From the NCBI RefSeq assembly GCF_030247185.1, contig NC_080572.1, positions 100,791,198 through 100,855,197 on the forward strand: DNA of 64,000 nt. The letters run 5' to 3'. This DNA comes from Malaya genurostris. Taxonomy: Eukaryota > Arthropoda > Insecta > Diptera > Culicidae. Below are positions 11,617 through 23,209 of this stretch, one piece after another. Under the pieces are notes generated by a model. That model had not been told where the DNA came from. It ran no database searches and saw only the letters and a list, made by a program, of their open reading frames with translations. The translations under genes and the position numbers were made by a program. Each line of letters starts with the position of its first letter. Position 1 is the stretch's first letter.

Positions 11617-12490
11617 GTTTATATTTATTTATTTATTTATTTGGAGCAGGAAAAAGCCCAATGAAGCTGAAATAACAATCTCTCACTCCAGCAGGCATAA
11701 AACCTCCTCATCGTCTATATCAACAGATTACAAAAATCCAACAGATACATGTATGTACTTAATACTATCAATTAAAACTAATCCTAGCTAACTAACTCTG
11801 ACACTAAACCCATTGGGCAAACGATGGTGATTCCGCACTAAAACTAAAGAAGAAAAGAAATATGCTTTAAAATGGGAGGTAGAAGGAGGGAGTGGTGAAT
11901 GAGAGTTGGCGAACGAAACGGGGTTCGGTTCGGCATGTAGATCTAATTAGTGGGCGAAAAGATGGTGGAAGACGGATAAAAAAAGAGGGCTAGCAAACGA
12001 GGTTAGAACCGACATATAGATCTAATTAGTGTTCAAAAAGATAAGAGAAGAACGATTAAGAGCGGAGAAGAGGAGATACAACAGGATTGGTTACAACAAG
12101 CGAATTTATTAGTTTTCAATGGAGATGGTGGAGAACGAAGGGGTGGTCGAGCGGAAAGAATGAACATTAGTATTATAACTGCAAAAATAAATAATCATGG
12201 AATAATCGTTGTATCGCATTACGAGAGAGATGAAAATCAAATTCCTGTGAGCAACTATTGAATAAACGGCACATACTGGAAAAGGATTCATTATATCCGT
12301 AATTGGTTCTAGCATGGGGAATTCGTATAAATGGATGAGAACGAAGACTTCGACGATGAATGTCAAAATTGATCAATTGTAGGAGATCAGGACTGTCAAC
12401 ACGTGATTGAATTAGATCAGCAATAAATCGATTTGTTGTGTGAATTCTGCAAATATTCAATGCGTCACTTGCATTATTGCAACGGTACAA
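11617..12490 (-). mobile_element. CR1/L2-type LINE, 5'-truncated 3' end with (AAAT)n tail
   Basis: On the minus strand, 12490-12173 encodes 105 residues ending ORF2. They include NFDIHRRSLRSHPFIRIP, HARTNYGYNESFSSMCRLFN and FDFHLSRN, the C-terminal signature downstream of the RT in CR1/L2/Q-type elements ('RTNYG..EP...M...FN...FDF..SR'). The 3' UTR runs to a short (AAAT)n array at 11617-11641 on that strand, as expected for CR1-group LINEs, which end in a microsatellite instead of poly(A). Within the UTR (about 11900-12050) a stretch with 'tagatctaattagtg' is imperfectly duplicated. RT and endonuclease are absent. Confidence 0.65.
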
Positions 12491-13261
12491 TTATAAAGCG
12501 TTACACACGAGCTTGAGCTTGAGTGACCACCCCTGGTTGCTACTTTGTTACTGATCGGGATTAGCTGAAATTGCACCTGGGACTGGTAAATCATCCTTCA
12601 ATGTACATCTTCTGGTAATCCCAGAATTCATTGATCGGTACCGGCGCCGGCCAGGCCCGAACGTAGATCGTCTAAGCAAGGGGAAGGGATGTTAGTCCAA
12701 CACTTGTTGTTACTAGAGGCCGTATATACTACTGCGCACTTCACAAGTGTCACGGGAGAAGGATATTTGTTGGTAAAGATTTCAGTATTGGTATTATTCA
12801 CGCGCGACTCAGTATGTTCCGATTTCAAGATGCTCGGATGCATCACTAACTCACTAACTTCCCGAGTGAACGTTTCAACAATATCCTATATTGTAGTCCC
12901 GGGAAGTCTTGGTTCACAACTCTTATTCGAGGAAACTGAAGAAAAATTTGCAATACTATCGCGTAAAGAAAGAAACTTCCCTATTTTTTATGAATGAAAT
13001 TACGTGATACAAAATAAACGAGTGAATAGGATTTAGAAAAATTGTTGATTCATTGCATTGACATATTCTAAACACTTGTTATAAAATCATTGTAAATCAC
13101 CAAATAAAGATCAACAGATTTCACGCGTGTCTTGAATCTGTGTTATTTCCGCTTTATTATTTCAATTCTTCATTAAAATTATTAATTGGTTATATTGGTT
13201 GATCTGGGCAGGCGGCTACCGAGAAAAATATTAATTTATTGTTTGAAATATTAATATCAAG
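12491..13261. other. Unassigned, moderately GC-rich block
   Basis: It begins with 'gagcttgagcttgagtgacc', a phrase I associate with dispersed mosquito repeats without being able to name the family. ORFs of 72 and 102 codons (12628-12846 minus, 12689-12997 plus) overlap each other and show no domain. Confidence 0.25.
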
Positions 13262-14127
13262 TGTTTTTGCCTTTCTCATATAGAAAGGTTATGCAATCAC
13301 TTGAAAAACCGACTAGTGAAAATTGGAGGGCCAAATGTCATATACCATTCGACTCAGTTCGTCGAGCCGAGCAAAATTTCTCTCTCTCTCTCTCTCTCTG
13401 TGTGTGGGTGTGTGTGTGTGTCTCAAATAATCTCACTAGGTTTTCTCGGAGGTGGCTGAACCGATTTTAACAAACTTAGATTCAAATGCAAGGCCTTCCG
13501 GTTCCATATGGAATTCCTAAATTTCATCCGGATCCGACTTCCGGTTCCGGAGTTATATGGTAAAGTGTGTTCAATATTGCACACCGTCACTTAAACCGGC
13601 GAAACAAAAAACGTAAAAAATTTTCTAAACTGGTCTCAAAACTACACAAATCGATAGTCATTATCAGTAGGCAACTAAACAAACCGATTCCGGCTATCCT
13701 GGTTCCCGGTATCCGGTTCCGGAAGTTCCGGAAATAGTTGTCATATATCTCAAAATGGATCTCATTCACTTTTCTCAGCGATGGTTTGACCGATTTCCAC
13801 AAACTTAGATTCAAATGAAAGGTCTTCCGGTTCCATATGGAATTCCTAAATTTCATCCGGATCCGACTTCCGGTTCCGGAGTTATAGGGTAAAGTGTGTT
13901 CAATATTGCACCCCGTCACTTAAACCGGCGAAACAAAAAACGTAAAAAATTTTCTAAACTGGTCTCAAAACTACACAAATCGATAGTCATTATCAGTAGG
14001 CAACTAAACAAACCGATCTCGGCTATGCTGGTTCCCGGTATCCGGTTCCGGAAGTACAAATAGAATACCACAATATTATATATACATGAGAAATGCATCA
14101 TTACACCACTAGGTGGATTAAAACAGG
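13262..14127 (+). repeat. TTTCTCAT-family repeat, copy C (near-complete, internal tandem duplication)
   Basis: It starts at 'gtttttgcctttctcatata' and ends at 'caccactaggtggattaaaa'. It contains the landmarks 'ccattcgactcagttcgtcg', a (TC)n/(TG)n run at 13379-13422, and 'gatccgacttccggttccgg'. A ~290-bp segment starting at 13441 repeats with a 330-bp period (about 97% identical), so the copy carries two 'cttccggttccggagttat' blocks. It is non-coding. The two ends share only CCTGTTTT-like inverted bases, so its class (MITE-like or otherwise) is open. Confidence 0.8.
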
Positions 14128-14616
14128 TTTTTTTTACTATGTATTCAATATACCGATATATGTTATCTCTGTCATTAACTTTGTATTATCAAAGGATTTG
14201 CGCAATAGTTGATTTTTATCATTTAATTTATAATCCTGAAAGACAATCAATAACATGGAAGAAGAAAACATTCCAAATAAAACTTTTTTTCGAAGCTAGA
14301 CGGAAATTGATAGGTTGAATGAAGAGATAATTTAGTAATTTTCATAGAAATGGCTTTCGTGCGAAGCGAGTGGCGAATAGAAAATACTACATAAACAGTT
14401 CAGTTGTTGATTTGCATAGAAACCCTTTGCTATGGCATTTTCTAACTGCACAAAGTGCATTTTATACGATATTTTTTATGTTTAGTGAAAAGGCGCCATT
14501 GTCTCTTAGGCGAGCTGAGCGGGGCAGAAAATAAACCCCCAGAAGGTCCACTTGCTGATGTGCCCAGCAACTTTTTCTACGAAAGTATCGAACTGATCAG
14601 AGCGGAAGTCGATTCA
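14128..14616. other. AT-rich spacer without feature
   Basis: No coding or repeat signal was recognised. A 108-codon ORF at 14455-14781 runs into the 3' UTR of the neighbouring Jockey element and is spurious. Confidence 0.35.
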
Positions 14617-16693
14617 TATTTTTTGCATAAATATCTGTTTATTATTCTTATTTTTGTGTATTACATCAACGTTTCACAGTACAAGTGTTTTGACCCTTTG
14701 GCCATTCATCTTTGTTGTTCATACGATTCGTTATTAGTAATAGGAGTTTTAGTTATTTTTGTTTTACATACTAATGTTTAATCATAATAGTTATTTTAAT
14801 TATTTATAAAAATATCTACCTACATATAACTATTCCTAACCTAATACGTACAAATTTTGAATTATTTGTATTACAGAGATTGAGCACCTCTCTTCAAATT
14901 TCGTGCAGTATTGTTCGAATTTTTGTTCTAGTATATCCAGGGAGGTCATCTCATGTCCTTTACTAGTCCTTGTTCAAGGGGGTAGATTTAGAATCATCTT
15001 TAAGATCTTACTTTGAATGCTCTGAAGCCTAAGTTTGTGTGTTCGTGCACAGCCCCGCCAAACAGGGACTGCGTATTCAATTGCGGGGTAGATGATTTGT
15101 TTACAGACAGCCATCTGATTCTTCAGGCACAGTTTAGATGTTCTACAAATCAGCGAATACAGAGATGCGGATGAGTATGCTGCATTTTTGAACGATTTTG
15201 TCAACATGTGACCTGAATATCAGAAGTCTGTCAAAGGTCAGTCCTAGATAGATAACTTCGTCGGACCTCATCACCGAATCGTATTCGGCATTCGTCTGAT
15301 GAAACAAGTTTTAGAGATCTTAAATGTGGAAACAAGATGACCTAAGTTTTTGCTGCATTGATCACAATTTTCCAGCTTGTGAAATATTTAGCTAGAGCGT
15401 CCGGACCTGTCTGTAGTTCGTTCTTCAGAGAATTAATGGCACGACCTTTGTAGAGAATGGCAGTATCATCAGCAAATTGTGACAGAACACCACCACCTGG
15501 AAGAGGTGGGATGTCTGATGTGAAAATGTTGTATAGAATGGGACCTAGGATACTTCCTTGGGGTACACCAGCAGGAATAGTAAATCTTTCAGAAAGTGCA
15601 TTTTTCAGAAAAACCTGGAATGCTCTATTTGCAAGATAAGTTTTGATAATTTTAATAAGATTCATGGGAAAATTATACCGATGCAGTTTAAACACCAGGC
15701 CATCGTGCCACACATTATCGAATGCCTTTTCAATATCCAATATTGCCATGGCAGTCGTTTTGGACACTGATTTGTTTTGCTGGATGACGTTGTTAACCCT
15801 TGTGAGTTGGTGGATGGTGGATCTTTCTTTCCGGAACTCAAACTGTTCTACCAAAAATATATCCTGTTCATCTACGAAAGCAATAATTGGCCTTTGTATT
15901 GACTATTCAAACAGCTTGGATAGGGCAGAGAGAGAGCTGATGGGCCGATAGCTCTTGGAAAAGGAAGGATCTTTCCCCGGTTTCAAAACTGGGATAACTT
16001 TAGCTAACTTCCACATTGGAGGGAAGTAACCAAGCTCCCAGCACCTGTTAAAAATTTTAGCTGAGAAAACAAATGAGCGAATACTCAAATGTTTCAGCTC
16101 AATTTTAAATGTGCTGTCGAAACCGGGGGCCTTCATATTTTTGGATTTTTTCACAATAGCCATCAGCTCATTCGCAGTGACTCTACTTTCCTCAGGAACC
16201 AAGCTGTTTGATTGGTCAACCTCAGCTACGCTAGCAGCAACGGCTCTTTCATGTGGACTAACAATGTTGAGTCCTAAATTGTGAGAAAACACAAACTGCT
16301 GGCCTAGCTCATTTGCCTTCTCTACTGGTGTGATTAAAAGTATTCCTTCAGCTGCGTCCTGGGGTGACATCAGAGGAGGAATAGGCTTCGGTTTTTCTTA
16401 AGCACCTTCGTTAATGACCAGAAGGGCTTTGATTGTGAGGAAATTTCTCGAAGCTTTTGCTGGAGGTTCCTGTTGCGAAGCTCAGATATCATTTCCTGGA
16501 TTATCCTAGTTAAGTTATTATAAGAAGTCTTCTTATCTAAGATGCCAGTTCGTTGATACTGTTTCCGGTAGATATTTCGAAGTCGGATGAGTTTCTTGGT
16601 GACACTGTCAATTTGAAGAGATGAACTCGACATATGTTGTACTGGAACCGTCCTATCACGAGCGACTGTGATTGAATGCTGTAATATGAGCAT
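14617..16693 (-). mobile_element. Jockey-clade LINE, 5'-truncated (RT region)
   Basis: The minus strand reads in order: linker before the RT (16693-16370), fingers and palm start (16370-15903), palm (15854-15342), thumb and C-terminus (15207-14890). Motifs are KVIPVLKPGKDPSFSKSYRP, ILDIEKAFDNVWHDGLV (catalytic Asp), AGVPQGSILGPILYNIF, and QFADDTAILY (FADD catalytic pair). The end reads CARTHKLRLQSIQSKILKMI and then WIYTRTKIRTILHEI. The four pieces are in different frames, so indels have killed it. The 3' UTR reaches 'aataaacagatatttatgc' near 14617-14645. Endonuclease and ORF1 are missing. It is related to, but clearly different from, the Juan-like copy at 32-37 kb. Confidence 0.85.
15342..15854 (-). 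pseudogene. Reverse transcriptase palm fragment (Jockey clade)
   Basis: A 170-codon open stretch holds the RT core: FEFRKERSTIHQLTRV, DIEKAFDNVWHDGLV, AGVPQGSILGPI and FADDTAILY. It would copy LINE RNA at the nicked target. Both catalytic motifs are intact, but the reading frame is disrupted on both sides. The ATG-like start is internal to the domain and has no meaning as a gene start. Confidence 0.85.
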
Positions 16694-17346
16694 GTAACAC
16701 TAAATCTCCTCACACATTTCAGACCATGTAAAATATTCAAGATTAAATCTTTCCCACACTTCAGACCACACGCACTTGACAAATTTCCATAAAACACGTA
16801 CTCGACAAATTTCCACTCGACACCATGTCATGAAACCCAGAAACCCACTTGAAATATAAACTTCACCTACATAAGGCGATTAAATTGTCAGCACTTACTT
16901 CGACTCAACGAAAACACCACAACAAATAAACAAGGAAACATAAGCACCCAAAAACAAAACAGTTATGTCATTTCCCGCTTCTCCACGTTCCACACCTCTC
17001 TCAAACAGTGCCATATGGCATGACCTAGAATAACAGTAACCCAGGAAAACACACTGACTCGAACCGACACTCACGAGAGTTAAACCTGACTACTCTCAAC
17101 CTCCCCTTTCTGTATCACACGCACACACTTGTCTAGAAACATTATTCACTCTCTCCTACTCAAATACAATACAATGCCCGAGACATGTCATTGGTTAAAT
17201 CAGATTTACGCTGCGCGTTCTAACTCCTCCCCCCGGATTTTTAGCAATCCATACTGTAAAATTCAATTAGCTAAGTTAGGAGAGGATAGGATATAAATAA
17301 GTGATTTTTAAATAAAGAATGATTATTCGTTTAAAACTCGAACACA
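16693..17346 (+). mobile_element. Possible solo LTR between two LINE fragments
   Basis: The block separates the 5' break of the Jockey element from the 3' break of the RTE element and matches neither. It begins TGTAACACTAAATCTCC and ends near 'ctcgaacaca', i.e. TG...CA. It has a TATA-like 'gatataaataag' at 17291-17302 and an AATAAA at 17311-17316, as LTRs do. No internal retroviral-like coding region and no clear target duplication were found. It could instead be a piece of single-copy DNA. Confidence 0.35.
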
Positions 17347-17360
17347 CGAAGTTATTATTA

Positions 17361-19475
17361 AAATGCTCCAGCTTTCAGTCCGATGTAGGTTTCCGTCATC
17401 TTCTCAAGGTTACGCGTCACAATATCAATATCGTCAGCGAGCCAAAAAGTTGTACGGACTTTCGATTGTGCCACTCGTGTCGATCCTCGTTCTTCGAATC
17501 ACACCTTTCAAGGCAAAATTGAACAAGATACAAGAGAGTCCTTTACCTTGCCGTAGCCCTCTCCGAGATCCGAAGGGATTCGAGAGCGTCCCAGATACTC
17601 GGACGTAGCACATCACTCTATCCATCGTTGCTTTGACCAATCGCGTCAGTTTATCCGGGAAACCGTATTCGTGCATGATCTACCATAGCTGTTCTCGATC
17701 GATTGTGTCGTATGCCGCTTTGAAGTCAATGAATAGGTGATACGTGGGTACGTTGTATTCACGACACTTCTGGAGTACTTGTCTTATCGCGAATATGTGA
17801 TCCGTAGTAGCGTGAGCTACAGTACGGCCCTAATCCTGCTTGGTACGGCCCTACGAATTCCTTAGCTATTGGTGATAGATGACGGCAAAGGATTTAGTAG
17901 AGTACCTTGTATGCGGCGTTCAGTAATGTGATTGCGCGGTAATTGAAACAATCCAGCTTATCGCCCTTTTTGTAGACGGGACATACCATTCCATCCATCC
18001 ATTCCTGCGGTAGAATCTCCTCCTCCCAAATCTTAGAAATCATGCAGTGCAGCGCTCTAGCCAGTGTTTCTCCTCCATGTTTGAGCAGCTCGCCTGGCAA
18101 CTGGTAATTGCCCGCGGCTTTGTTGTCCCTCAGCTTGCCGATCTCCTCACTTATCTCCGACAGATCAGGTGCTGGGAATCTGTCGTCGGCTGAGCGTGCA
18201 CCCAGATTGATTCTTGTGCCGTTCTCTGTATCTTGTGCTTCGCCATTCAGATGCTCATCATAGTACTGCTTCCACCTGTCGATTACCTCACGTTAGTTCG
18301 TGAGAAGGTTACCACTGGTATCCCTGAATATTTTGGCCTGTGGCGTGTAGCCTCTACGTGAGCGGTTCAACTTCTCATAGAACTTCCGTGTGTCATTTGC
18401 GCGGTACAGCTGTTCCATCGCTTCGGGATCTTGGTCTTCCTGGTGGCGCTTTTGCCTCCGGAAAAGCGTGTTCTGAATGTTCCGCACCTGTCTGTATAGT
18501 TTCTCGTTCGCTCTGGAGCGGTGTTGCAGCATCCTCGCCCTTGCTGCATTCTTCTCTTCGACCAACTGCTGACATTCGCCATCAAACCAGTCATTTCCTC
18601 GATTCGATAATCTCGTACCTAGTATGGTTGCAGCAGTGCTACTCACGGCGGACCTTATATTCCTCCAGTCGTCCCCAAGAGTCACCGCGCCAAGTTGCTC
18701 TTCCGTTGGTAGCACTAGCTCTGGTTGTTGCGCGTATTCCTCTGAAGTACGAACGCTACGTAGCTGCACGAGATTGAGTCCCGGCGTTCCTGTGCGACGC
18801 GTGTTGTGCACCGTCAATAGTTTTGAGCGCATACAAACCGCAACAAGGTAGTGGTCAGAATCAATGTTTGCACTGCGGTGGGTGCGGACATTGATGACGT
18901 TGGAGAAGAATCGCCCGTCGATGAGAACGTGGTCGATTTGATTTTCCGTATGTTGAACAGGTGATCTCCAGGTGGCTTTGTGGATATCTTTGCGGGGGAA
19001 GAAGGTGCTATAAACTACCATTCTTCGGGAGGTTGCAAAGTTTACGCATCGTTGACCGTCGTTTGTTACCGCGTGCAGACTATCCAGTCCGATCAAGGGC
19101 CTGTACATAGCCTCCCGGCCTACCTGAGCATTCATGTCGCCGATGACGAGTTTTACATCCCGCCGTGGACAGCTGTCGTAGGTTCGTTCCAGCTGCGCGT
19201 AAAATGCTTCCTTCTCGTCATCGGGTCTTGTCTCATGTTGGAGTGCACGTTAATGATGCTGTAATTGATGAAACGGCCCTTGATCTTCAATACGCACATC
19301 CTATCGCTGATTGGCTGCCACCCAATCACGCGCTGGCGCATCTTGCCCAACATTACAAATCCCGTTCCTAGAACGCTGTTTGTGCCACAGCTTTGGTAGA
19401 AATTTCTTTTTCCGGGCGGCTTGTTAGGCTTGCACCAATCTCCTGTCTCGCCGGAGGGCCATCGTGTCAGCACAG
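17361..19475 (-). mobile_element. RTE-clade LINE (JAM1-like), truncated and broken
   Basis: The minus strand reads from endonuclease to RT. The EN start (19473-19153) has VIGWQPISDRMCVLKIKGRF and YSIINVHS. The EN end and linker follow at 19135-18293 (280 codons). RT fingers (18100-17894) have WMDGMVCPVYKKGDKLDC. A segment near 17750-17690 reads FIDFKAAYDTIDREQLW and then a stop. The palm (17676-17434) has GLRQGKGLSCILFNFALKGV, and ADDIDIVTRNLEKM follows in another frame down to ~17361. The RT C-terminus and 3' UTR are missing. At least three frameshifts or stops disable it. The clade call rests on the EN/RT wording typical of mosquito RTE elements. Confidence 0.85.
18293..19135 (-). pseudogene. 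RTE endonuclease C-terminus and linker, 280-codon open piece
   Basis: The piece opens at NAQVGREAMYRPLIGLDSLH, just after the catalytic Asp/Asn of the APE-type endonuclease. It continues through HKATWRSPVQHTENQIDHVL and SANIDSDHYLVAV (the SDH catalytic His motif). An Arg/Glu-rich linker follows (ARARMLQHRSRANEKLYRQV, YRANDTRKFYEKLNRSRRGY) that leads to the RT. The enzyme nicks target DNA to prime reverse transcription. The long opposite-strand ORFs here (18340-18777 plus) are shadows. Confidence 0.85.
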
Positions 19476-19479
19476 TTTA

Positions 19480-20115
19480 GACAAATACAAATAATAATAC
19501 CCCTACAAACGAACCACCAATGTTTGGTTCACAGCATGAACAAGTAAGCCTAGCAAATATCTCTCTTTCAATGCGATAGTTTGAAAATGTGGAAGGAGAT
19601 CGTTTCTGCCAACGCTTTATGCTAGTTGCTACGGTGCAAAACAAACTTGTTTGTTTATGTTTATCGTTGCTGTATTAAACTGCAACAATCAGTCTTAACA
19701 CAATGCCGGCACTAGCACAAAAGATGAAAAATGAACACAAACACCCACGAATCTACAAATATCAATACAATCGAATATACAATCCGGTAGTAGTATATTC
19801 ATGGTGGCTTAACCATTCTAGATTATTGTTTAACTTACCTTTCGCTTGTAATCTTGATTATCAGATAAAAACTGTTTGTTTATTTATTTTTCACTATAAT
19901 AAACACTAACTATGGTGAACTTATTATTACCCTTCAGTGTTGCTAGTTTTATAGAAAACTTGTTAAAGTACATTGTCACTCTGACAGTGTATCATGACAG
20001 TGTACCGCACGATGCAAAATGTGTCCTTGAAAATTTGTCGAAGCATTCCGTATTATATTTTGTATTTGGTTTAGAGTCCCACACTGACACAAGGGCGGTA
20101 ATCAGCCGCTTCTAA
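19480..20115. other. Spacer without recognisable gene
   Basis: AT-rich, with short ORFs only (19703-19909, 19912-20115), no domains and no clear repeat ends. Confidence 0.35.
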
Positions 20116-20357
20116 CATGGAAAACAGACGCTGTTTCGAGCCGCCCCAATATGGGGAACAGACGCTCGGGTAGGCTCGTTCTCTGTAAAAAGAAGGCAAG
20201 CCAGATCTTCCCTGTCAGCATAAGACCAAGATCCCACCGGGGTTGGTTACCCGATCTTTCCTATAGTTACTCGTACGCCAGACGGCACCGCGGGGAGGTA
20301 GGGATAGGAATTACTGTACAAGAGGCTAAGAACCACATTGGAGCCTGAATTGCGCAA
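20100..20357 (-). repeat. GC-richer fragment, probably LINE 5' or 3' non-coding piece
   Basis: It contains an internal near-repeat (two 'cagacgct' blocks preceded by 'atggaaa' or 'tggggaa') and the text 'gggataggaattactgtaca'. Base composition differs from the flanks and it abuts a SINE piece. I suspect a non-coding end of a mosquito LINE but cannot name it. Confidence 0.3.
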
Positions 20358-20450
20358 CTACGATCCTACTGGCATTAAGAAACCTTCCAGGTTGGGGCTC
20401 GAACATAAGACCGATAGCTTGTAAGACCAGCACCCTATGCCAACCCGGGC
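20358..20450 (-). mobile_element. Feilai-like SINE, tRNA-related head only
   Basis: On the minus strand it reads GCCCGGGTTGGCATAGGG..., then 'cttacaagctatcgg', the B-box-like 'gttcgagccccaacctgga', and 'ccagtaggatcgtag'. It matches the head of the better copies at 29540 and 59376. About 40 bp of the A-box half is altered and the 3' half is missing. Confidence 0.7.
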
Positions 20451-20631
20451 AACTCTGTGTTTGTGTGGTCTTCTAAATACGTGGAATCAATTTATAGACC
20501 ATTGTTTATAAACAAGATGCTATTTGACCAGTTGAATCTTGCCTCCAAGAAAGACGTCGCTTTTTCGGTCCATTTTTGCGAACTGTGTATCGTCCGTGTT
20601 AGAGAAAACTATGGTAATAACTTGAAAATTA

Positions 20632-21355
20632 CCTGTTTTAATCCATCTAGTGGTGTAATGACCCCTTTCTCATATACATTACGGTGGTATTCTATTCATA
20701 ATGCTTGTGCATTAACTAGTAAAACATACAAAATGAAGCAGTGTTTTGCTCGCGGAGTCATCCTTAAGAAAACGAAGTGGATTCACTATTATTGGTACTT
20801 CCAGCACCGGATCCCGAGGACTGATATAATTGTAATCGGTTCGTACGGCCACGTACTAACATGACGTGCAAACTCTACTAGTTTTTATTCAAATATTGAA
20901 GATTTTATATAATTTTGCCATCGTACTCTAAACGACGATTTAAATTTTTGTTGCATCCGAAAAAATGCAGAAATTTTTGGTAGGATCATAAGACCTTAGA
21001 CCCTAAGATTGGGAATATCGGTTTTGAGTCCAGTTTAGCATTTTTTTGCGTTTTTTGTTTCGCCGGTTTAAACGACGGTGTGCAATATTGAACACACTTT
21101 ACCCTATAACTCCGAAACCGGAAGTCGGATCTGGATGAAATTCAGAAATTCCGTATGGTACCGTGAGACTTTTCATTTGAATCTATGTTTGTGGAATTCA
21201 AAATAATTGGTGGAATTCGGTCAAATCATCGCTGAGAAAAATGAGTGAGATCCATTTTGGAACGTATGACCACTATTTCCGGTGCTTCCGGAACCGGAGA
21301 ACGGGAGCCAGGATAGCCGGAATCGAATTGTTTAGTTGCCTACTGATAATGGCGT
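20632..21355 (-). repeat. TTTCTCAT-family repeat, copy D
   Basis: This is the reverse orientation of copy C: it starts 'cctgttttaatccatctagt', then 'cctttctcatatacatt'. It continues to 'cgccggtttaaacgacggtg', 'cgaaaccggaagtcggatc' and 'gaaccggagaacgggagcc'. It is non-coding; the 135-codon ORF at 20457-20864 is a by-product. The far (TGCCTTTCTCAT) end is missing. Confidence 0.75.
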
Positions 21356-22380
21356 AGAAATATAGGTATAGTTCAACCGAAAATCTGTTCAAAAATGAAA
21401 GAAAACAAAAAAGTATTTCTACTTCAATGGGTTGACCAATAAAATTACTTTAAATGTCAAACACAGCTCAGAAAACAATCCGATTGATACAGTAACTAAC
21501 TACGTATTGCATTACCAGAAATCAACAATAATTGTTATCATCATAACTGACACTTGCTTGGATTTATTCAAATTGATTTCATTCGATTGTTCACGCAGCA
21601 CGTAAATTTTTTGATATTTATCTACACAAACTACCAGGCGCATACTTCAGAATACAATGAAATGTAAACGCAAGGTGTTTGGCGATTGTAATTTGAGACA
21701 AATCTGCTGGTAGAATTTGTTTGATTCAATGTAAAGTTCTTTACGAACGATGTGTAATTTGATGGTTTGATTCGATTTTGCAGTCAAATCATTTTCTACG
21801 GAACAATATTTTACAAGCAATGAAAATTCTCCTAGATTGGGTATCCCGAACCAGAAAATTACACGAATAATTCGAATAGTTTAGCTTGCATGGATTGAAT
21901 TTAAATTCGAAAATCTCTTTACTCACTGATTAGACTCTCCACTAGCAATGCTTGTATCGACCTTTCACTCTCTCACAGAATGCTAACTATGGATGAAGCC
22001 GCCAAATTTCTCTCAGGCGAAACACTGCAGAGAAATTTCGTTTCCTGTTAAACGAACTTGTTCTAGTATAAGAACAAACGCCATTCAGCTTCCGTCACAG
22101 ACGAAAATAGCAGCATTTTTGTTAAATCCAAGTTCCAGTCTTAAATAGAGAAAGTTTTAACATTTCCATTGCATTTGCCAGAATGCAGCATTGATGTCCG
22201 AAAGGCACACCAAACTATTCCAGAAAAAGCATCGAAACAAATTTAAATAGCAACCATAACTACACATTTTTCACCACAATTAACTTATTCACGGGCCAAA
22301 TCCTTCCCGCTGGTAGGGGAACGAAAGATCAAACGGAACCAAGTAATTAAACAATCAAGAGCATACCCCAGGCTTGGTCG
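21356..22380. other. Spacer without gene
   Basis: AT-rich; no ORF above background and no repeat termini recognised. Confidence 0.35.
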
Positions 22381-22382
22381 GT

Positions 22383-23031
22383 TCAGCAAATAACGAATTC
22401 TAACGTTTTTTCTTCTCCTCTCTTCATCACAACAGACGTACAATTTGCGTTCCGGTGCAACTCACAGTCCGCATTGTAGGCTCGTGTGCTTTGAGGTGTT
22501 CCGAGCTTCCCAGTGCTCTTGCGCTCGATGCTTCTGGGGTTGCCTTTTTTGTGCTTTCCGGATTCCTCGCAACGCTGGGCATACAAAAGCTGCACGGTAC
22601 TCAAACCATGGCCGTGCGGTGGTTTGGCCTTGTGAGCAGCGAGGAATGGCTGTGCAATCGTTTTCATCAACAAATCTGACCTACGGGGATTATACACAAA
22701 CTGGGACAGGGCGCATTCGGTGCTAATTCGGAAAGTACATGGACCGCTGATTGTAATCCACTGTAGTCGTGCTTCCAGCTAAGAACTGACGGTTGGTGAT
22801 TGTGTTAGCCGTTATGGCTTCAGTCATGTGACACGCATATATTTTTTCTCTGAAGAAAGATACTCGCCGAATACAGGGACAGTAATCCTGCACTTCATCA
22901 TATTTTGTGCCGTTCATGCCTCCAGTTCGGTGATTTTCATTGACATATTTGGTAAAATGCGCCACGAACTCAACAAAGACTATTGAAGGAAGACATCTCA
23001 TCACTGCAGAGTGGATAGCACGCTGATACAC
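22383..23031 (-). other. ORF-dense, less AT-rich block, product unrecognised
   Basis: Two minus-strand ORFs follow each other: 23031-22723 (102 codons, with YDEVQDYCPCIRRVSFFREK) and 22697-22383 (104 codons, basic). Two plus-strand ORFs overlap the second. I recognise no domain, and overlapping ORFs on both strands argue for composition effects. It could be a fragment of an unknown TE or of an old gene. Confidence 0.2.
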
Positions 23032-23209
23032 ACACTTAATTGTTCAGTACATCGCAGTAATCAGGCACTTGAAATTGTACACGAATGACGTTAATTTGCT
23101 TTATAAAAAAGAAGCACTACACTCATCAGATTGTTTTTTTTTAAATGATCAGCTTACAATGATTTTAGTTGAAGGCAATTAGTTGAATCAGCTGTAATAA
23201 ACAGATAAC

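Noticed and set aside
18340..18777. 145-codon plus-strand ORF
   Set aside because: Shadow of the RTE endonuclease/linker on the minus strand.
20457..20864. 135-codon plus-strand ORF
   Set aside because: It spans the junction into TTFCTCAT-family copy D and has no domain; other copies of the family are not open here.
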